64,000 nucleotides of DNA from Adiantum capillus-veneris (GCA_014529385.2 CM043953.1:77614872-77678871), one strand, 5' to 3'. Positions 14,473 to 28,239 are shown, counted from the first letter of the stretch. The notes: generated by a model from the letters alone, not told the origin. Made by a program: numbers and translations.

Positions 14473-15268
14473 ATCGCAGAGACAGGTGATCGATCAGATT
14501 GTGACCTCTCACAGATGCGCGTGTTTGATGGGTCAGACTTTGCGGCATGGAGAGAGTGTATGCTTGACGCATTGAAACAGCGAGGGTTGCATGGACCATT
14601 GAGTGGTGATGCAGGTAGACCTTCAAACATGTCTGACGATCAGTGGCAGGAGCTAGAGGAGATGGCACTATCTACGCTTTCTTTGCACCTTGCGGAATCT
14701 GTATATGCTCTTGTTATGTATGAGACTACTTCGAGAGCACTTTGGCGCAGATTACATGATATGTATGATAGATCTGAGTCATCACGGACTCGTGTGAGAC
14801 ATGTACATTCACGAGCACGACGACAGGTGACATGTTGGTATTGTGGTCATTCTGGACACGTTAGACGGCGTTGTTTTCGTCGTATGCGACATCGTAGGAG
14901 ACATGGCAGTCTCAGAGATGTATGTAGTGATGCCATGGACTCAGTTGCTTTGACAGTTGAGGCAGATGTAGTGTCGGAGTATACTAGTGACGGGGATGTC
15001 ACTTTTACCTCGAGCTATGCACGAGATGCTATACATGTGGATAGTGCACTCCCTTCGCAGTGGTTGCTAGACGCAGATGCTATGTTTCATGTCACGCCGC
15101 ATCGTGAATGGTTTTGTAGCTATTCTAGCGGGATGCTTGGCAGTGTACGTTTGACCGATGGATCGGTGCATGCGATAGCAGGTGCAGGAGATGTGAGACT
15201 GTCATTACCGAGTGGTGCATCTTACTTGTTACGACATGTGCGCTATGTACCAGATTTGACAGTGAGTT
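14473..15268 (+). pseudogene. Truncated Gag-protease of element 2, start codon lost
   Basis: Collinear with the element 1 Gag-protease at well over 95 percent by eye. The position equivalent to its ATG reads ATC (14473-14475), so the next in-frame Met is in SQMRVFDG. The zinc knuckle CWYCGHSGHVRRRC and the altered protease motif WLLDADAMFH are both kept. The frame then runs into LTR sequence after VPDLTVSL, cutting off the end of the protease. The shared Asp-Ala-Asp active-site change shows that both copies descend from a parent already lacking a normal protease site. Confidence 0.85.
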
Positions 15269-15444
15269 TGTTGGGGTGTGCCTTGCCCGGCCGCCCAGAG
15301 TCTGGGCGGCCACTGACTTGTATACCTTATACATAGCATAAGTGTATAGGGGGTTGCTCACTCTTTTGAGTCTCCCCACCCACATCGTGTTGTGTGTCTC
15401 CTTCTCTCTCTCTCACTCACTCTCCATCTGTGGTGCTCCCCGAT
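15269..15444 (+). repeat. Truncated LTR (first of a tandem pair), element 2
   Basis: Begins TGTTGGGG, lacks the TATAGGCGT segment, and ends at CCCCGAT without the terminal CCCCTTCA. Confidence 0.9.
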
Positions 15445-15631
15445 GGGTATAGGCGTCTGTGCCTTGCCCGGCCGCCCACAGTCTGGGCACCCATTGACTT
15501 GTATACCTTATACATAGCATAAGTGTATAGGGGGCTGCTCACTCTTTTGAGTCTCCCCACCCACATCGTGTTGTGTGTCTCCTTCTCTCTCTCTCTCACT
15601 CTCCGTCTGTGGTGCTCCCCGATCCCCTTCA
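15445..15631 (+). repeat. Second LTR of the tandem pair, element 2
   Basis: Starts GGGTATAGGCGTCTG, so it lacks the first few bases of the LTR, and ends CCCCTTCA. It abuts the preceding truncated LTR with no intervening sequence. Confidence 0.9.
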
Positions 15632-15951
15632 ACTTGGAAGTTTCCAAGTATTTTAGCTTCTTATTTTCATACACACTAAACCAAGGTGAAAAGTACTTTT
15701 GAAGTTGTAAAATAATTATGCATTTTTCCATACCAAAAAGTGAGAGCCAAGCCTTGAATGCCCTTCTCCTTTTTACTTCTATTGGTCCATGTGCTAAGAA
15801 AGTATCCTGAATTAAGAGGTTTGACCAGGGAAACTACCAATTAAGCCCTAATCCACACCGCATTCCCAATCCAATATAGTCATAGTGCAATTAGTTGGAG
15901 GTAGCTTGCAGACACTAGGTATAGTATTTTATGCGGAGTAGAGAGAAAACC

Positions 15952-16028
<77 letters not shown>

Positions 16029-16061
16029 GTAGATGCAGTCCCATCGGGCTTAGTATACTAT

Positions 16062-16130
<69 letters not shown>

Positions 16131-16279
16131 TTACTGGTAATGTGACCGATGTAAGCATGCCCAACCACGCAGAATAATGAGACCCATATGTGTGTGTGTA
16201 TGTGTGTGCGTGTGTGTGTAGAGTAGATGCAGTTGCTTCTAGCTTAGTATAGTATCCATGTAGCGTAAAGAGTCACCAC
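15632..16279. other. No gene; two long (TG)n arrays
   Basis: (TG)n arrays at about 15956-16024 and 16065-16129, separated by 40 bp, plus a shorter interrupted one near 16190-16220. The spacer words (TAGATGCAGT, TTAGTATA) recur around the arrays, suggesting local reiteration. No coding signal. Confidence 0.8.
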
Positions 16280-18774
<2,495 letters not shown>

Positions 18775-19193
18775 TGTCCGCCAAGGGCAAACCCGAGGGG
18801 GGTCCACGAACCCAAGCCAAGGGTTGGCTCCCTAAGTGGTGTGGACAAGGGAATACCAAATATAGAGGAAGGGCCTATTTAAAGGATGGTTAGGCTGATG
18901 TATCACGGTAGTCTCTAGGTCCTCATATCGGTATCAGAGCAAGGCTATTTTGGGCCTAGAATTCGTGGACTCATCCCTTGCATGTTTTTTGCATGCTCAT
19001 GCAAACAAGGAGGGACGTGGAGAAGAGAACCGTGTGCAAAAACCCTTGCTACGAGGGGGAGTTGCACCCAGGAAGAACCGTGTGCAGGAGGGCTTGTGCC
19101 GGGGAGGGAGACGAGCTCCACCTCCACCAAATCGTGCGTCATAAGGCTCAATGGCGTTGTGTTGCACTAAGGACCACTTTACATCATAGTCTC
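18775..19193 (+). mobile_element. LTR end, primer-binding site and leader of a disrupted LTR retrotransposon
   Basis: A TTTAAAGGATGG-like promoter segment and the LTR-like end ...GGTCCTCA (about 18925) precede GGTATCAGAGC at 18930-18940, a tRNA-Met-type PBS followed by leader sequence. The leader is interrupted at 19193 by insertion of the complete Copia element and appears to resume at 24795. The family cannot be fixed from what remains. Confidence 0.5.
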
Positions 19194-19998
19194 TGTTAGG
19201 AAATAAGACATAGCTAAATAGATAATTGAGTAGATTACTTAATGGAGAGAGACAGATTTATATACACGAGATTATAGAGTAGAGAGAGAGAGAGAGAGAG
19301 AGTACACACGATATACGTGGTTCACCCAATGTGGGCTACGTCCACGGGAAAGCAGCCACTCAATGGCTTTAGTACTTCAAAACAAGAAGTAGTTTACAAA
19401 GGGATTATACCCTTAATGGAGCTCCCACCTTGCTTCACTCTCACCACCTCACACTCACCTTATTTCATCAACTTCACACTATGTGTAGAAATGGCCTCCT
19501 TTTATAGGCCAAAAGAGCTGCCCTCTCTTATGAGAGACAGCCATGTGTAGCCGCCCTTGTGCGAATAAGTCCAAATCGGACCCTCCAATCCGCCCATGTG
19601 TGGCCGCCCTTGAGAAGACAAGTCTGCTTTTGAATTCGGCCACTGGCCACCGGCCATTGACTTCCGACCACCAGCCACCGGCCATTGACTTCCGACCACC
19701 GGCCATCGGCCATTGACTACCGGCCATCGGCCAACCGACCGGTTGTTTTCCGACCACTTTCCGGCCGCCGTCCGGCCATAATATTCAGGCGAAAAAGAAT
19801 ATTCCAGCGAAAAAAAGTCTCGGGGACCTCCGCCCCAGAGGCCTTTAAAGTTGCCCCTGATTCTTGCCCGTGAAAATTTTGGTTTCCAGTGAGTGATTTT
19901 CCTTCACGCACGATGGCTTCTCCTCATAATGGGGGCCTTACAAATGTGCGCTTTTACCACAGAAAATTACAAGGGTAAATCAGGCTCCATACTTAACA
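19194..19998 (-). repeat. 3' LTR of the Copia element
   Basis: Contains an (AG)n tract (about 19276-19302) and a GC-rich minisatellite (about 19636-19745) built of GGCCACCGGCCATTGACTTC-like units. It is about 20 bp longer than the other LTR, mainly through the minisatellite and a nearby A-rich indel. Confidence 0.95.
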
Positions 19999-20011
19999 AT
20001 CTCCCACTTGG
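19999..20011 (-). other. Polypurine tract of the Copia element
   Basis: On the minus strand reads CCAAGTGGGAGAT, directly before the 3' LTR. Confidence 0.92.
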
Positions 20012-20058
20012 AGACTGATCTCCAAACCAAACCTGTGACTACTTTCCATTCTGGCTTC

Positions 20059-23000
20059 TTATCCTTGAATGCCGATTGAAGATGAGCAAAAGCTCAACTT
20101 CTCCTTGTTGACCACCTTTGTAAACATGTCTGCAGGATTTTCACTTGTATGCACCTTTCCTAGCTTTAGTTGTCCCTCTTCCAAAAGAGTGCGTATGAAG
20201 TGATATCTCACCTCAATGTGCTTTGTCCTTGAATGAAAGGCTGAGTTCTTCGCAAGATGGATAGCGCTTTGGCTATCACTGTACAAGACACAATTGTCTT
20301 GTTTGAATCCAAGCTCTTCTAAGAATCTGTGAAGCCACAGAATTTCTTTGCTTGCCTCCGTCATTGCTACATACTCTGCTTCCGTTGTAGAAAGTGAAAC
20401 CACTTTCTGCAGCTTTGAAGCCCAGCTTACTGCTGTGCCTCCAACCGTGAACACATAGCCAGTAGTGCTCCTTCGAGTATCTTTGTCACCTGCCATATCT
20501 GCATCAGCATACCCTTCTAGAAAAATATCAGTTCCTCCAAAATACAAAGCATTTGTTGTTGTCCCTTTTAGATACCTAAGTATCCACTTCACAGCTTGCC
20601 AATGCTCTTTACCTGGGTTGTCCATGAACCTACTCACAACTCCCACTGCATGTGCAATGTCTGGCCTTGTCCAGACCATAGCATACATTAGAGAACCTAC
20701 CGCTGCAGCATATGGAACTTTAGACATATAGGCTATCTCCTCTTGTGTCTTTGGACACATATCCTTCGTTAGTTTAAAATGACCAGCCAAAGGTGTAGAA
20801 ACTGGTTTTGCATTTTGCATTGCAAACCTTTCTAGTACCTTCTTGATGTAATCTTCTTGAGATAGCTTTATTGTCTTCTTCGTCCTGTCCCTTGATATTT
20901 TCATACCAAGCATCCTCTTTGCAGCACCTAAATCTTTCATTGAAAAAGATTTGGACAGCTCCTCTTTTAGGTCTTTGATGTCCTGCATGTTAGCACTTGC
21001 AATCAACATGTCATCAACATACAACATTAGGATAATGAATTTTCCATCTCCCAAATTCTCCGTGTAGACGCAGTGATCCGAGTTGCATCTTGTGAATCCA
21101 TGATCCAACATCCATCGATCAAACTTCAAGTACCATTGTCTTGATGCTTGCTTTAAACCATACAAGCTCTTCTTTAATCTACAAACCATTTTCTCCTTAC
21201 CTTTTACTTCATACCCCTTTGGTTGAAGCATGTAGATTTCCTCCTCTAAGTCACCGTGAGGGAATGCCGTATTTACATCCATTTGCTCGAGATTTAGATC
21301 ATGAGCAGCCACAAGGCTTAAGACAATTGAGTTCATTTTTACAACAGGAGAAAATATTTCATTGAAGTCAATACCTTTCTTTTGAGAAAAACCTTTTACC
21401 ACAAGCCTAGACTTGTACCTTTTCTTCCCACCTTCTTCTTCCTTTAGCTTGTACACCCATTTGTTTTGAAGTGCCCGCTTACCTTTAGGCAACTCAACCA
21501 ACTCCCATGTTTGGTTGCAATGTAGTGAGTCCATCTCCACTTGCATGCTCTTCGTCCATTCTTCTTTGGATTCATGTTGCATAGCTTCTTCATATGATGC
21601 CGGCTCTCCAGAATCTGAGATCAAGAGATGGTTGAAGGAAGGAACAAACCTTTCTGGAGGTCTACTTGCTCTTGTAGATCTTCGGGGAATAGGTTGAGGC
21701 TCCTCATTTGGTTGACGTTGTTGCACATTGTCACCGTTTGCAGTCCTTGAGTCTTCACCGTCCTCAAGCTCTATGTACTCATCACATGTTTCTTTTGTTT
21801 GTTTTCTTTCCAAGTAATCTTTGTACATATTTTGTTCGTTAAAAATTACATCCCTACTCCTTAAGATTTTACCATCTTCAGGATTCCATAGGCGATACCC
21901 AAAGTCTCCTTCTCCATAGCCAATGAAGAAACACTTTTTGGACTTTGCATCTAACTTTGATCTTAGGCTTCTATCTATGTGCATGAAAGCCTCACACCCA
22001 AACACTTTGAGAAATGCATAATTCACCGGTTTACCTGTCCAAGCCTCTTCTGGAACTCCCCCATCCAATGCCGTTGAGGGTGACCGATTGATTAAGTACA
22101 AAGACGTACTTACAGCTTCCGCCCAAAGCTCAAGCGGTAGGCCTGCATGTAGCCGCATGATTCGTGCTCGTTCCATGATTGTCCTATTCATCCTTTCCGA
22201 AATCCCATTTTGTTGAGGTGTCCTTGGGGTTGTCCTTTGGCTCCGAATGCCATTGCTAGCACAAAAGCTTTCAAAAGCTTGGCTGCAATATTCGCCTCCA
22301 TTGTCGGATCTGAGGCATTTAACCTTGGTACCTGTTTCATTCTCCACAAAGGCTTTCCACCTTTGAAATATGAAAAATACATCGGATTTATTCTTCATGA
22401 CATAAACCCATGTTTTTCTAGTCGCATCGTCTATGAATGTTACATAGTACAATGAGCCACCAAGTGATGGTGTACTTGCAGGACCCCAAACATCAGAATG
22501 AACCAACTCAAGTTTTTTATTTTTTCTTTCATTTCCTAATTTTTGAAATTTTACCCTCTTTTGTTTACCATAAACACAATCTTCACAGAACTCTAAGTCC
22601 ACTTCTTTCAAACCTAGTAGAAGCTTCTTTGTTTGAAGGATTTGCATTCCTTTGGCACTCATATGCCCAAGTCGGTAGTGCCACACTGCACTGTCAACTT
22701 CTGTAGTTGCTGCACAAGCTGAAGGTTGCGTGCTAACAGTACACAAGTAAAGTGTACCGACTTTTTCACCCTTGGCAACCACCAAAGATCCCTTTGAGAT
22801 CTTCCACCGTTTTTTTCCGAATGCAATGTTGTGACCTTCATCGTCCAATTGTCCTGTAGAGATCAAATTTTTGCGAAGAGAAGGAACATGCCTAACATCT
22901 TTAAGCTTCCATTCATTTCCGTTAGCAGTTTTGACAGAAACTGTACCTTTGCCGACAATCTCACAAGCTTCATCATCTCCCAAGTATACATACCCAAAAT

Positions 23001-23934
23001 TACCTTTGGTGTAGTCTTGGAAATGTTGCTTGTGTGGTGTCGCATGGAATGAAGCCCCGGAATCTACTATCCAGGAATTAGACACATTGTCTAATGAGAG
23101 AATTAGAGCATCTTGCTCTACTTTACCTGCCACATTGGCCTCCGATGTTGGCTTGTTGTCTTGAGACTCTATCTCCTTCTTCTTCTTGGACCAGCAATCC
23201 TTCTTGATGTGGCCCTTCTTGCCGCAGTTCCAACATTCAAGAACTGACTTTGTGCGTGACTTGCTCCGCCTTGAGCGATCACGACCCTTTTGGTTTTTGA
23301 ACCTCTCCTTAAGCCTTCCTCTTGTTTCCACTGATAATTCAGCACTTGATGATTCTCCTGTGCTTCTCCTTCGCATTTCCTCGCTTAGGAGAACACCCAC
23401 AACATCATCAAACTTAAGAGTATGTGTGCCAGAGATAGAATTACTTACAGCCATCACAAGGCTGTCCCAACTATCCGGTAGAGATGATAGTATAAGGAGA
23501 GCTTGCACTTCGTCATCTAAATTGATTTTCACTGATCGAAGTTGACTTATGTTTGTGTTAAAGTCATTTAGGTGTTCTGCAACTGAACCATTCTCTGTCA
23601 TCTTTAGATTGAACAAGCGCTTCATAAGAAATACCTTATTGGATGCCAATGGTTTCTCGTAGAAGTCGTCAAGTGACTTCATCAAGTCCTCCGTGGTCTT
23701 CATCTCCGAAACATTGAAGGCCACCGTTGACGCCAAGATTAACCGGATTGTTCCCAGTGCCTTTCGATCAAGGACAATCCATGCTTCATCTGCCATTGTT
23801 GCGGTCTTCTTCGCAAGACCGCCTAGTGGCAAATAGAGGTCCTTCTGGTAGAGATAGTCTTCAATCTGCATCTTCCAATGTTGGTAGTTTTTGTCGTTGA
23901 ACTTCTCAATCTTGAGCTTCCCTTCCTCCGCCAT
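20059..23934 (-). CDS. Copia Gag-Pol polyprotein, full length (1291 aa)
   Basis: The start is the ATG at 23932-23934 (M-A-E-E-G); the frame upstream has only a GTG. Domains in order, with approximate residues: Gag with FNDKNYQHWKMQIEDYL (12-30); CCHC zinc knuckle CWNCGKKGHIKKDC (about 232-245); aspartic protease WIVDSGASFH (about 286); GAG-pre-integrase HYRLGHMS (about 418); integrase core with DVWGP, FIDDATRKTWVY, SDNGGEY and PQQNG...ER (about 480-600); reverse transcriptase with NKWVYKLK and YVDDMLIAS (about 970); RNase H with ADADMAGD and SLSTTEAEYVA (to about 1190). No stop or frameshift interrupts it, and length and order match an autonomous Ty1/Copia element. Whether it is transcribed cannot be judged from the sequence. 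Confidence 0.96.
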   Translation of the reverse strand: MAEEGKLKIEKFNDKNYQHWKMQIEDYLYQKDLYLPLGGLAKKTATMADEAWIVLDRKALGTIRLILASTVAFNVSEMKTTEDLMKSLDDFYEKPLASNKVFLMKRLFNLKMTENGSVAEHLNDFNTNISQLRSVKINLDDEVQALLILSSLPDSWDSLVMAVSNSISGTHTLKFDDVVGVLLSEEMRRRSTGESSSAELSVETRGRLKERFKNQKGRDRSRRSKSRTKSVLECWNCGKKGHIKKDCWSKKKKEIESQDNKPTSEANVAGKVEQDALILSLDNVSNSWIVDSGASFHATPHKQHFQDYTKGNFGYVYLGDDEACEIVGKGTVSVKTANGNEWKLKDVRHVPSLRKNLISTGQLDDEGHNIAFGKKRWKISKGSLVVAKGEKVGTLYLCTVSTQPSACAATTEVDSAVWHYRLGHMSAKGMQILQTKKLLLGLKEVDLEFCEDCVYGKQKRVKFQKLGNERKNKKLELVHSDVWGPASTPSLGGSLYYVTFIDDATRKTWVYVMKNKSDVFFIFQRWKAFVENETGTKVKCLRSDNGGEYCSQAFESFCASNGIRSQRTTPRTPQQNGISERMNRTIMERARIMRLHAGLPLELWAEAVSTSLYLINRSPSTALDGGVPEEAWTGKPVNYAFLKVFGCEAFMHIDRSLRSKLDAKSKKCFFIGYGEGDFGYRLWNPEDGKILRSRDVIFNEQNMYKDYLERKQTKETCDEYIELEDGEDSRTANGDNVQQRQPNEEPQPIPRRSTRASRPPERFVPSFNHLLISDSGEPASYEEAMQHESKEEWTKSMQVEMDSLHCNQTWELVELPKGKRALQNKWVYKLKEEEGGKKRYKSRLVVKGFSQKKGIDFNEIFSPVVKMNSIVLSLVAAHDLNLEQMDVNTAFPHGDLEEEIYMLQPKGYEVKGKEKMVCRLKKSLYGLKQASRQWYLKFDRWMLDHGFTRCNSDHCVYTENLGDGKFIILMLYVDDMLIASANMQDIKDLKEELSKSFSMKDLGAAKRMLGMKISRDRTKKTIKLSQEDYIKKVLERFAMQNAKPVSTPLAGHFKLTKDMCPKTQEEIAYMSKVPYAAAVGSLMYAMVWTRPDIAHAVGVVSRFMDNPGKEHWQAVKWILRYLKGTTTNALYFGGTDIFLEGYADADMAGDKDTRRSTTGYVFTVGGTAVSWASKLQKVVSLSTTEAEYVAMTEASKEILWLHRFLEELGFKQDNCVLYSDSQSAIHLAKNSAFHSRTKHIEVRYHFIRTLLEEGQLKLGKVHTSENPADMFTKVVNKEKLSFCSSSIGIQG

Positions 23935-23993
23935 AACTCCCACTCAATTCAAGGAATCCTTTCCTTGAGATAATTTAGCTACGAGCAAACCTG

Positions 23994-24005
23994 GCTCTGA
24001 TACCA
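23994..24005 (-). other. Primer-binding site of the Copia element
   Basis: Minus-strand TGGTATCAGAGC, two bases inside the 5' LTR end at 24008. tRNA-Met type. Confidence 0.95.
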
Positions 24006-24007
24006 GT

Positions 24008-24789
24008 TGTTAGGAAATAAAACGTAGCTAAATAGATAATTGAGTAGATTACTTAATGGAGAGAGACAGATTTATATACACGAGATTATAGAGTAGAGAG
24101 AGAGAGAGAGTACACACGATATACGTGGTTCACCCAATGTGGGCTACGTCCACGGGAAAGCAGCCACTCAATGGCTTTAGTACTTCAAAACAAGAAGTAG
24201 TTTACAAAGGGATTATAACCTTAATGGAGCTCCCGCTTTGCTTCACTCTCACCACCTCACACTCACCTTGTTGCATCAACTTCACACTATGAAATGTGTG
24301 TAGAAATGGCCTCCTTTTATAGGCCAAAAGGGCTGCCCTCTCTTATGAGAGACAGCCATGTGTAGCCGCCCTTGTGCGAATAAGTCCAAATCGGACCCTC
24401 CAATCAGCCCATGTGTGGCCGCCCTTGAGAAGACAAGTCCGCTTTTGAATTCGGCCACTGGCCATTGAATTCGGCCATCGGCCACCGGCCATTGACTTCC
24501 GACCACCGGCCATCGGCCATTGACTACCGGCCACCGGCCAACCGACCGGTTGTTTTCCGACCACTTTCCGGCCGTCGGCCGGCCATAATATTCTGGCGGA
24601 AAAAAAAGTCTCGGGGGCCTCCACCCCCGAGGCCTTTAAAGTTGCCCCTGATTCTTGTCCGTGAAAATTTTGGTTTCCGGTGAGTGATTTTCCTTCACGC
24701 ACGATGGCTTCTCCTCATAATGGGGGCCTTACAAATGTGCGCTTTTACCACAGAAAATTACAAGGGTAAATCAGGCTCCATACTTAACA
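24008..24789 (-). repeat. 5' LTR of the Copia element
   Basis: 782 bp. It has the same ends as the 3' LTR, a shorter (AG)n tract and fewer minisatellite units. Polyprotein transcription would start here and run leftwards. Confidence 0.95.
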
Positions 24790-26289
24790 GTCTCGTGGGC
24801 CGTTGAGCAACACAGTGGGCTCTCTCTTTCTCGTTCTCCCTGCATCATGTGGCAAAAAAATTAAAGGTCAAGGGAGGGTGCCCACTGCAAACCCCCCCCC
24901 CCCCGCCCCAACTTCCTCTCCTCGGTTTAGGCTCAGTTCGAAAAGCAATCACGAACACGATTATGTTGAGGCATCCAAGGAAAAACCAGTAAGCTGATTT
25001 TTTGCAAATTCAAAAAATCTACCGATAATCGAAGTACCGGACATCTCTTTACAAATCAGATACGCTTATGCTTCTACAATCAGTGTAGGTGTTTTTAAGT
25101 TTTTGGTTCGGTTTATTGCTCGACAAGGTCGATAATCAACAAATTTATTTCCTTTTAACTCTGTTTAACATGACAATGCCCTAAGATGCATCACGGTACA
25201 TCCGTTGTGTCTAGGGGGCATGGCTCCTTACAGGGATTCTTAACAACCATCTTATGTATTACATCGCCTTTTTTTCTCCTTGTGCTACCTAGAGGAGGGG
25301 GGAAACCAAGGCTTCCAGGAGCACGGCTTCATCCATTGGATGCGTAATCCTTCAAAGCCATTGTAGCTTGCCAGTGTGCAGGCAAATAGGTACGTGAAGT
25401 ACATTGAAAGCACAATCACGTCACCGGATGATATGCCTTCCGCTGTCAAGGACAATGATTACAAAAATTGATAAGTATGTTACTTTTAAGATTCAATTTT
25501 TGACTTACTCACTTTTGCAAGATTTTCTACAATGCCAACTTGACAAGCACACAATAAATAAATGGTAAGAACGAGCGAGACTTGTCGTAGGCGGGTTGCA
25601 CCAGCTAGTTGATTATAATGATGTATGGGATGCAATTAAGTTTGACTCTACCTGGTGGTGGCTGAATCTAATATGTTCTTTGAACCTCTCTCTCCCCTTT
25701 TTCCTTTTAGTTCCCCGCCCCCCCCCCCCAAACGCCTACTTCTCTCTCTCTCCCCCCTCCTCCTATCTAGACTTGCACACCACTTGCATTGAATGATGCT
25801 CTCTATGCCTTTGGGGGCAATCGTGAATCCTCCACTTGTTTGATTTTGGCAACAATATGTAGCTTGATCTCTTCCATTAGAAAATTTAGTCATTAATTTG
25901 AAAGAAATTAAGTAGAAGGGGTCCATAGGAATAAAGCGTTGCATAACATGTTAAACTGAATAAAAGATAGCGTACATTTTTTGTGTTGGAAGCAGTAAAG
26001 ATTCATGTACACATGGAATTCATAACCTGAGAAGTAATTGTTGACTATAATTCTACGTTAAGGTGTCTAGACCAAAGCTAAAGCACAAAATGATTGGCAA
26101 GGAACAAGATGGAGTTTACCGTGGGAGTTCCTTGCCTTGGCAAATTACTTGTCAAAATTTTGCAATACCCTCTCCAAAAGTGGAGCTATGATTTGAATTT
26201 TTCTCAATTGAACCAAGGCTTAATTAAAAGCACTTTGTAGTAGGAAGTTACTCCCTTTTGTGGTTAAAAGTGGTTAAGAGCATACCATT
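24790..26289. other. No gene recognised; poly-C tracts
   Basis: Resumption of the disrupted older element after the gtctc duplication, then anonymous sequence. Short poly-C runs occur near 24891 and 25719. No open frame shows a motif. Confidence 0.55.
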
Positions 26290-26301
26290 TTGCATAGTCT
26301 T

Positions 26302-28239
26302 TTTTTTTAAATGCTCATTTGAGCTTGAATTGCATTAATTCAACCAAATATATCAAATCTTGTCATGTCCTTTGCATAGGGGTCGTCCTACGCATACAAA
26401 GAGACCAGCGCAATGGGCACAAGGCCCTAAGGTATTTCACGCCTGCACTTACCCTTACTCCATGTTACAAAACTTTCTACAGTCGCACTAAAACCCATGG
26501 AGGTCTATCTTCTTCTTTTCAACAAGCCGCTTCCTCCTGCTTGAGAGAAACCAACCACAAGTTTCCACCATTGGTTCTACATGCAAAACTCCGTTCTTTT
26601 GGATCTTCATCGACAAGCGTGTGCATCCTAGTGGTAGGTCTCTTCTAAAGAAGGGGGTGCCTAGCTGAAAGAAGACTCGTCTACAAACTCTTCCAATGAA
26701 GCTCTCGATCGATGGACATCCCCAAATGAGGTGGGATATGGTCTTACTTTATTGGCTATATCTGATGCAAGTGCCATCCCCAAGACCTCTCACCCTAGCC
26801 TTGTCCCTGTTCGGTAGAAAACCCAACACCATTCTCCACAAGAAAACCTTCTTATTAAAGTGCCAGATGTTTTCCAGTATCTAGCTCCATTTGATCATGC
26901 TCCACCTTTTGGACCAAGTTTTGTTGAGATGTCCAACCCACTGCTCAGAGAAACCCAACTACTCGTAAATGCTCTTTGTTGAGGGAGAAGCAAATGACCT
27001 CCCCCCGGCCACTTTCATGCTTTCCACTTAAATGGCATAGAGCACATTGGGAGGAAAACGTGCAAGAGTGCATCCAAGAGTCTACCCACAAGGACCTCTT
27101 CCTTAAGGGAAAGGTTATTGCCCTCTTTTAATCTTTCTAAAGCCAGAGTGTCAAATCCTTTGTTGTTTAGTCGTCTTGCAATCTCGGCCAAGTGGTTATC
27201 AAGAACTAACCCTTGTACAATGGGGCCCCAAGGAGACCAGTGTAGAGCTATGTTTCTCCAATATCTGGTCTCTTCATGCGAGAACAAAGTGGAGGCGGCT
27301 TTGCAACATTTGCCTATGAATTTACTAGTGAAGCCTCCTCTCAATCTACACTCCTTTGGGGGACAAAAGTTTGTTTTGTAAACTAAGATTTAGCCACTTG
27401 CCCCTTTAGATTTCATATTAGCATTTAGCACCATTTCCCTAGCCATAAAGGCCTAGCTCTCGCCCGATTCTGTTAGTGTCCTAACCAAAATTTGCACACA
27501 GAGCCTCGCTGTGAATGAGAGGGTCTAGGATGCCCTAACCTCCTTAATTCTTAGGCTTGGCCATGGCATCCCACCTACCCCATTGCCACGGTTTGCTTCC
27601 AGTTACTCTATTTCTCCATAGGAACTCCTTGATGGGCTTGAGGAATGTCTTCCAGTGCTTTTGAGATATGCAAGAAGGGTATCAAGAAGGTATTGATTAT
27701 CCTTGCCCTCTCATGAAACGGAAGCAGGATGAATTCCCATCTTTTCATTTTTTGTTTATGCTTGGCCTGAAACCAATCAAAGGTTTGTTTGAAGGTCGTC
27801 CCCTTCCCGATAGATACTCCCAAATGCTTGAAAGTGTCGCACCCCTTACGACATCTCAAGTCCATCCAACAAAGCCAAAATTGTCTCCTTTTAAGAGAGC
27901 TTCTCAATACTACATTGGAAGCCAGAGGCAACAACAAAAATCTGAACCAATTCCAATGCCATTCTGACATTGTTCTGTTCAGCTTACAGAAACGACAATG
28001 AGTCATCTGCAAAAATCTTAATTAACAGTTGGTTGCCATTTTGAGTTTTCAGTCCTTGAATTTTTTCCCTTGCAACTGTCTGCTCCAACAAAGCTATTGA
28101 AGGGTGGGTGCATGCAGCAAACCATAGAGGGGCTAAGGGGCAGCCTTGACGAATGGATCTCAACATCAAGCAAGCCAACTAATCTTGAGTAATTCAGACG
28201 AATCTTGGGTTCACAATTTGTCAAACTGTGCTTACAATA
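26302..28239 (-). pseudogene. 5'-truncated L1-like LINE with reverse transcriptase and zf-RVT remnants
   Basis: Minus-strand frames give, in order: RT motif SIRQGCPLAPL and catalytic FADDS (27984-28178); the thumb segment FKHLGVSIGKGTTFKQTFDWF with INTFLIP (27608-28012, shifted frame); a further segment (27015-27344); and a zf-RVT-type end with FNKKVFLWRMVLGFLPNRDKA and HLIWGC (about 26690-26890). Stops and frame changes break it. The 3' end is marked by a T run on the plus strand (26300-26308), that is, a poly(A) tail. A 12-bp duplication TTGCATAGTCTT flanks it at 26290-26301 and 28240-28251. The endonuclease and ORF1 are missing, as expected of a truncated insertion. Confidence 0.88.

Larger units (their letters stand above)
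12637..15631 (+). mobile_element. Internally deleted relative of element 1 (element 2)
   Basis: The 5' LTR is 12637-12828 (192 bp, same family as at 4321) and the PBS TGGTATCAGAGC is at 12831-12842. A leader of about 1.5 kb differs from that of element 1. A Gag-protease region nearly identical to element 1 runs from about 14345. At 15268 it is joined directly to an LTR, which abuts a second LTR ending at 15631. The flanking 5-mers agttg (12632-12636) and acttg (15632-15636) match at four of five positions and are probably an aged target-site duplication. It has no RT and no integrase. Confidence 0.88.
19194..24789 (-). mobile_element. Complete, apparently intact Copia retrotransposon
   Basis: 5596 bp on the minus strand. 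LTRs are 19194-19998 (3' LTR, 805 bp) and 24008-24789 (5' LTR, 782 bp); both read TGTTAGGAAATAA...CTTAACA on the plus strand. A perfect 5-bp duplication gtctc lies at 19189-19193 and 24790-24794. The PBS is at 23994-24005 and the PPT at 19999-20011. One uninterrupted polyprotein fills the interior. The LTRs differ at only a few percent of aligned sites by eye, plus one minisatellite length change, so insertion is recent. It sits inside an older LTR element. Confidence 0.97.
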
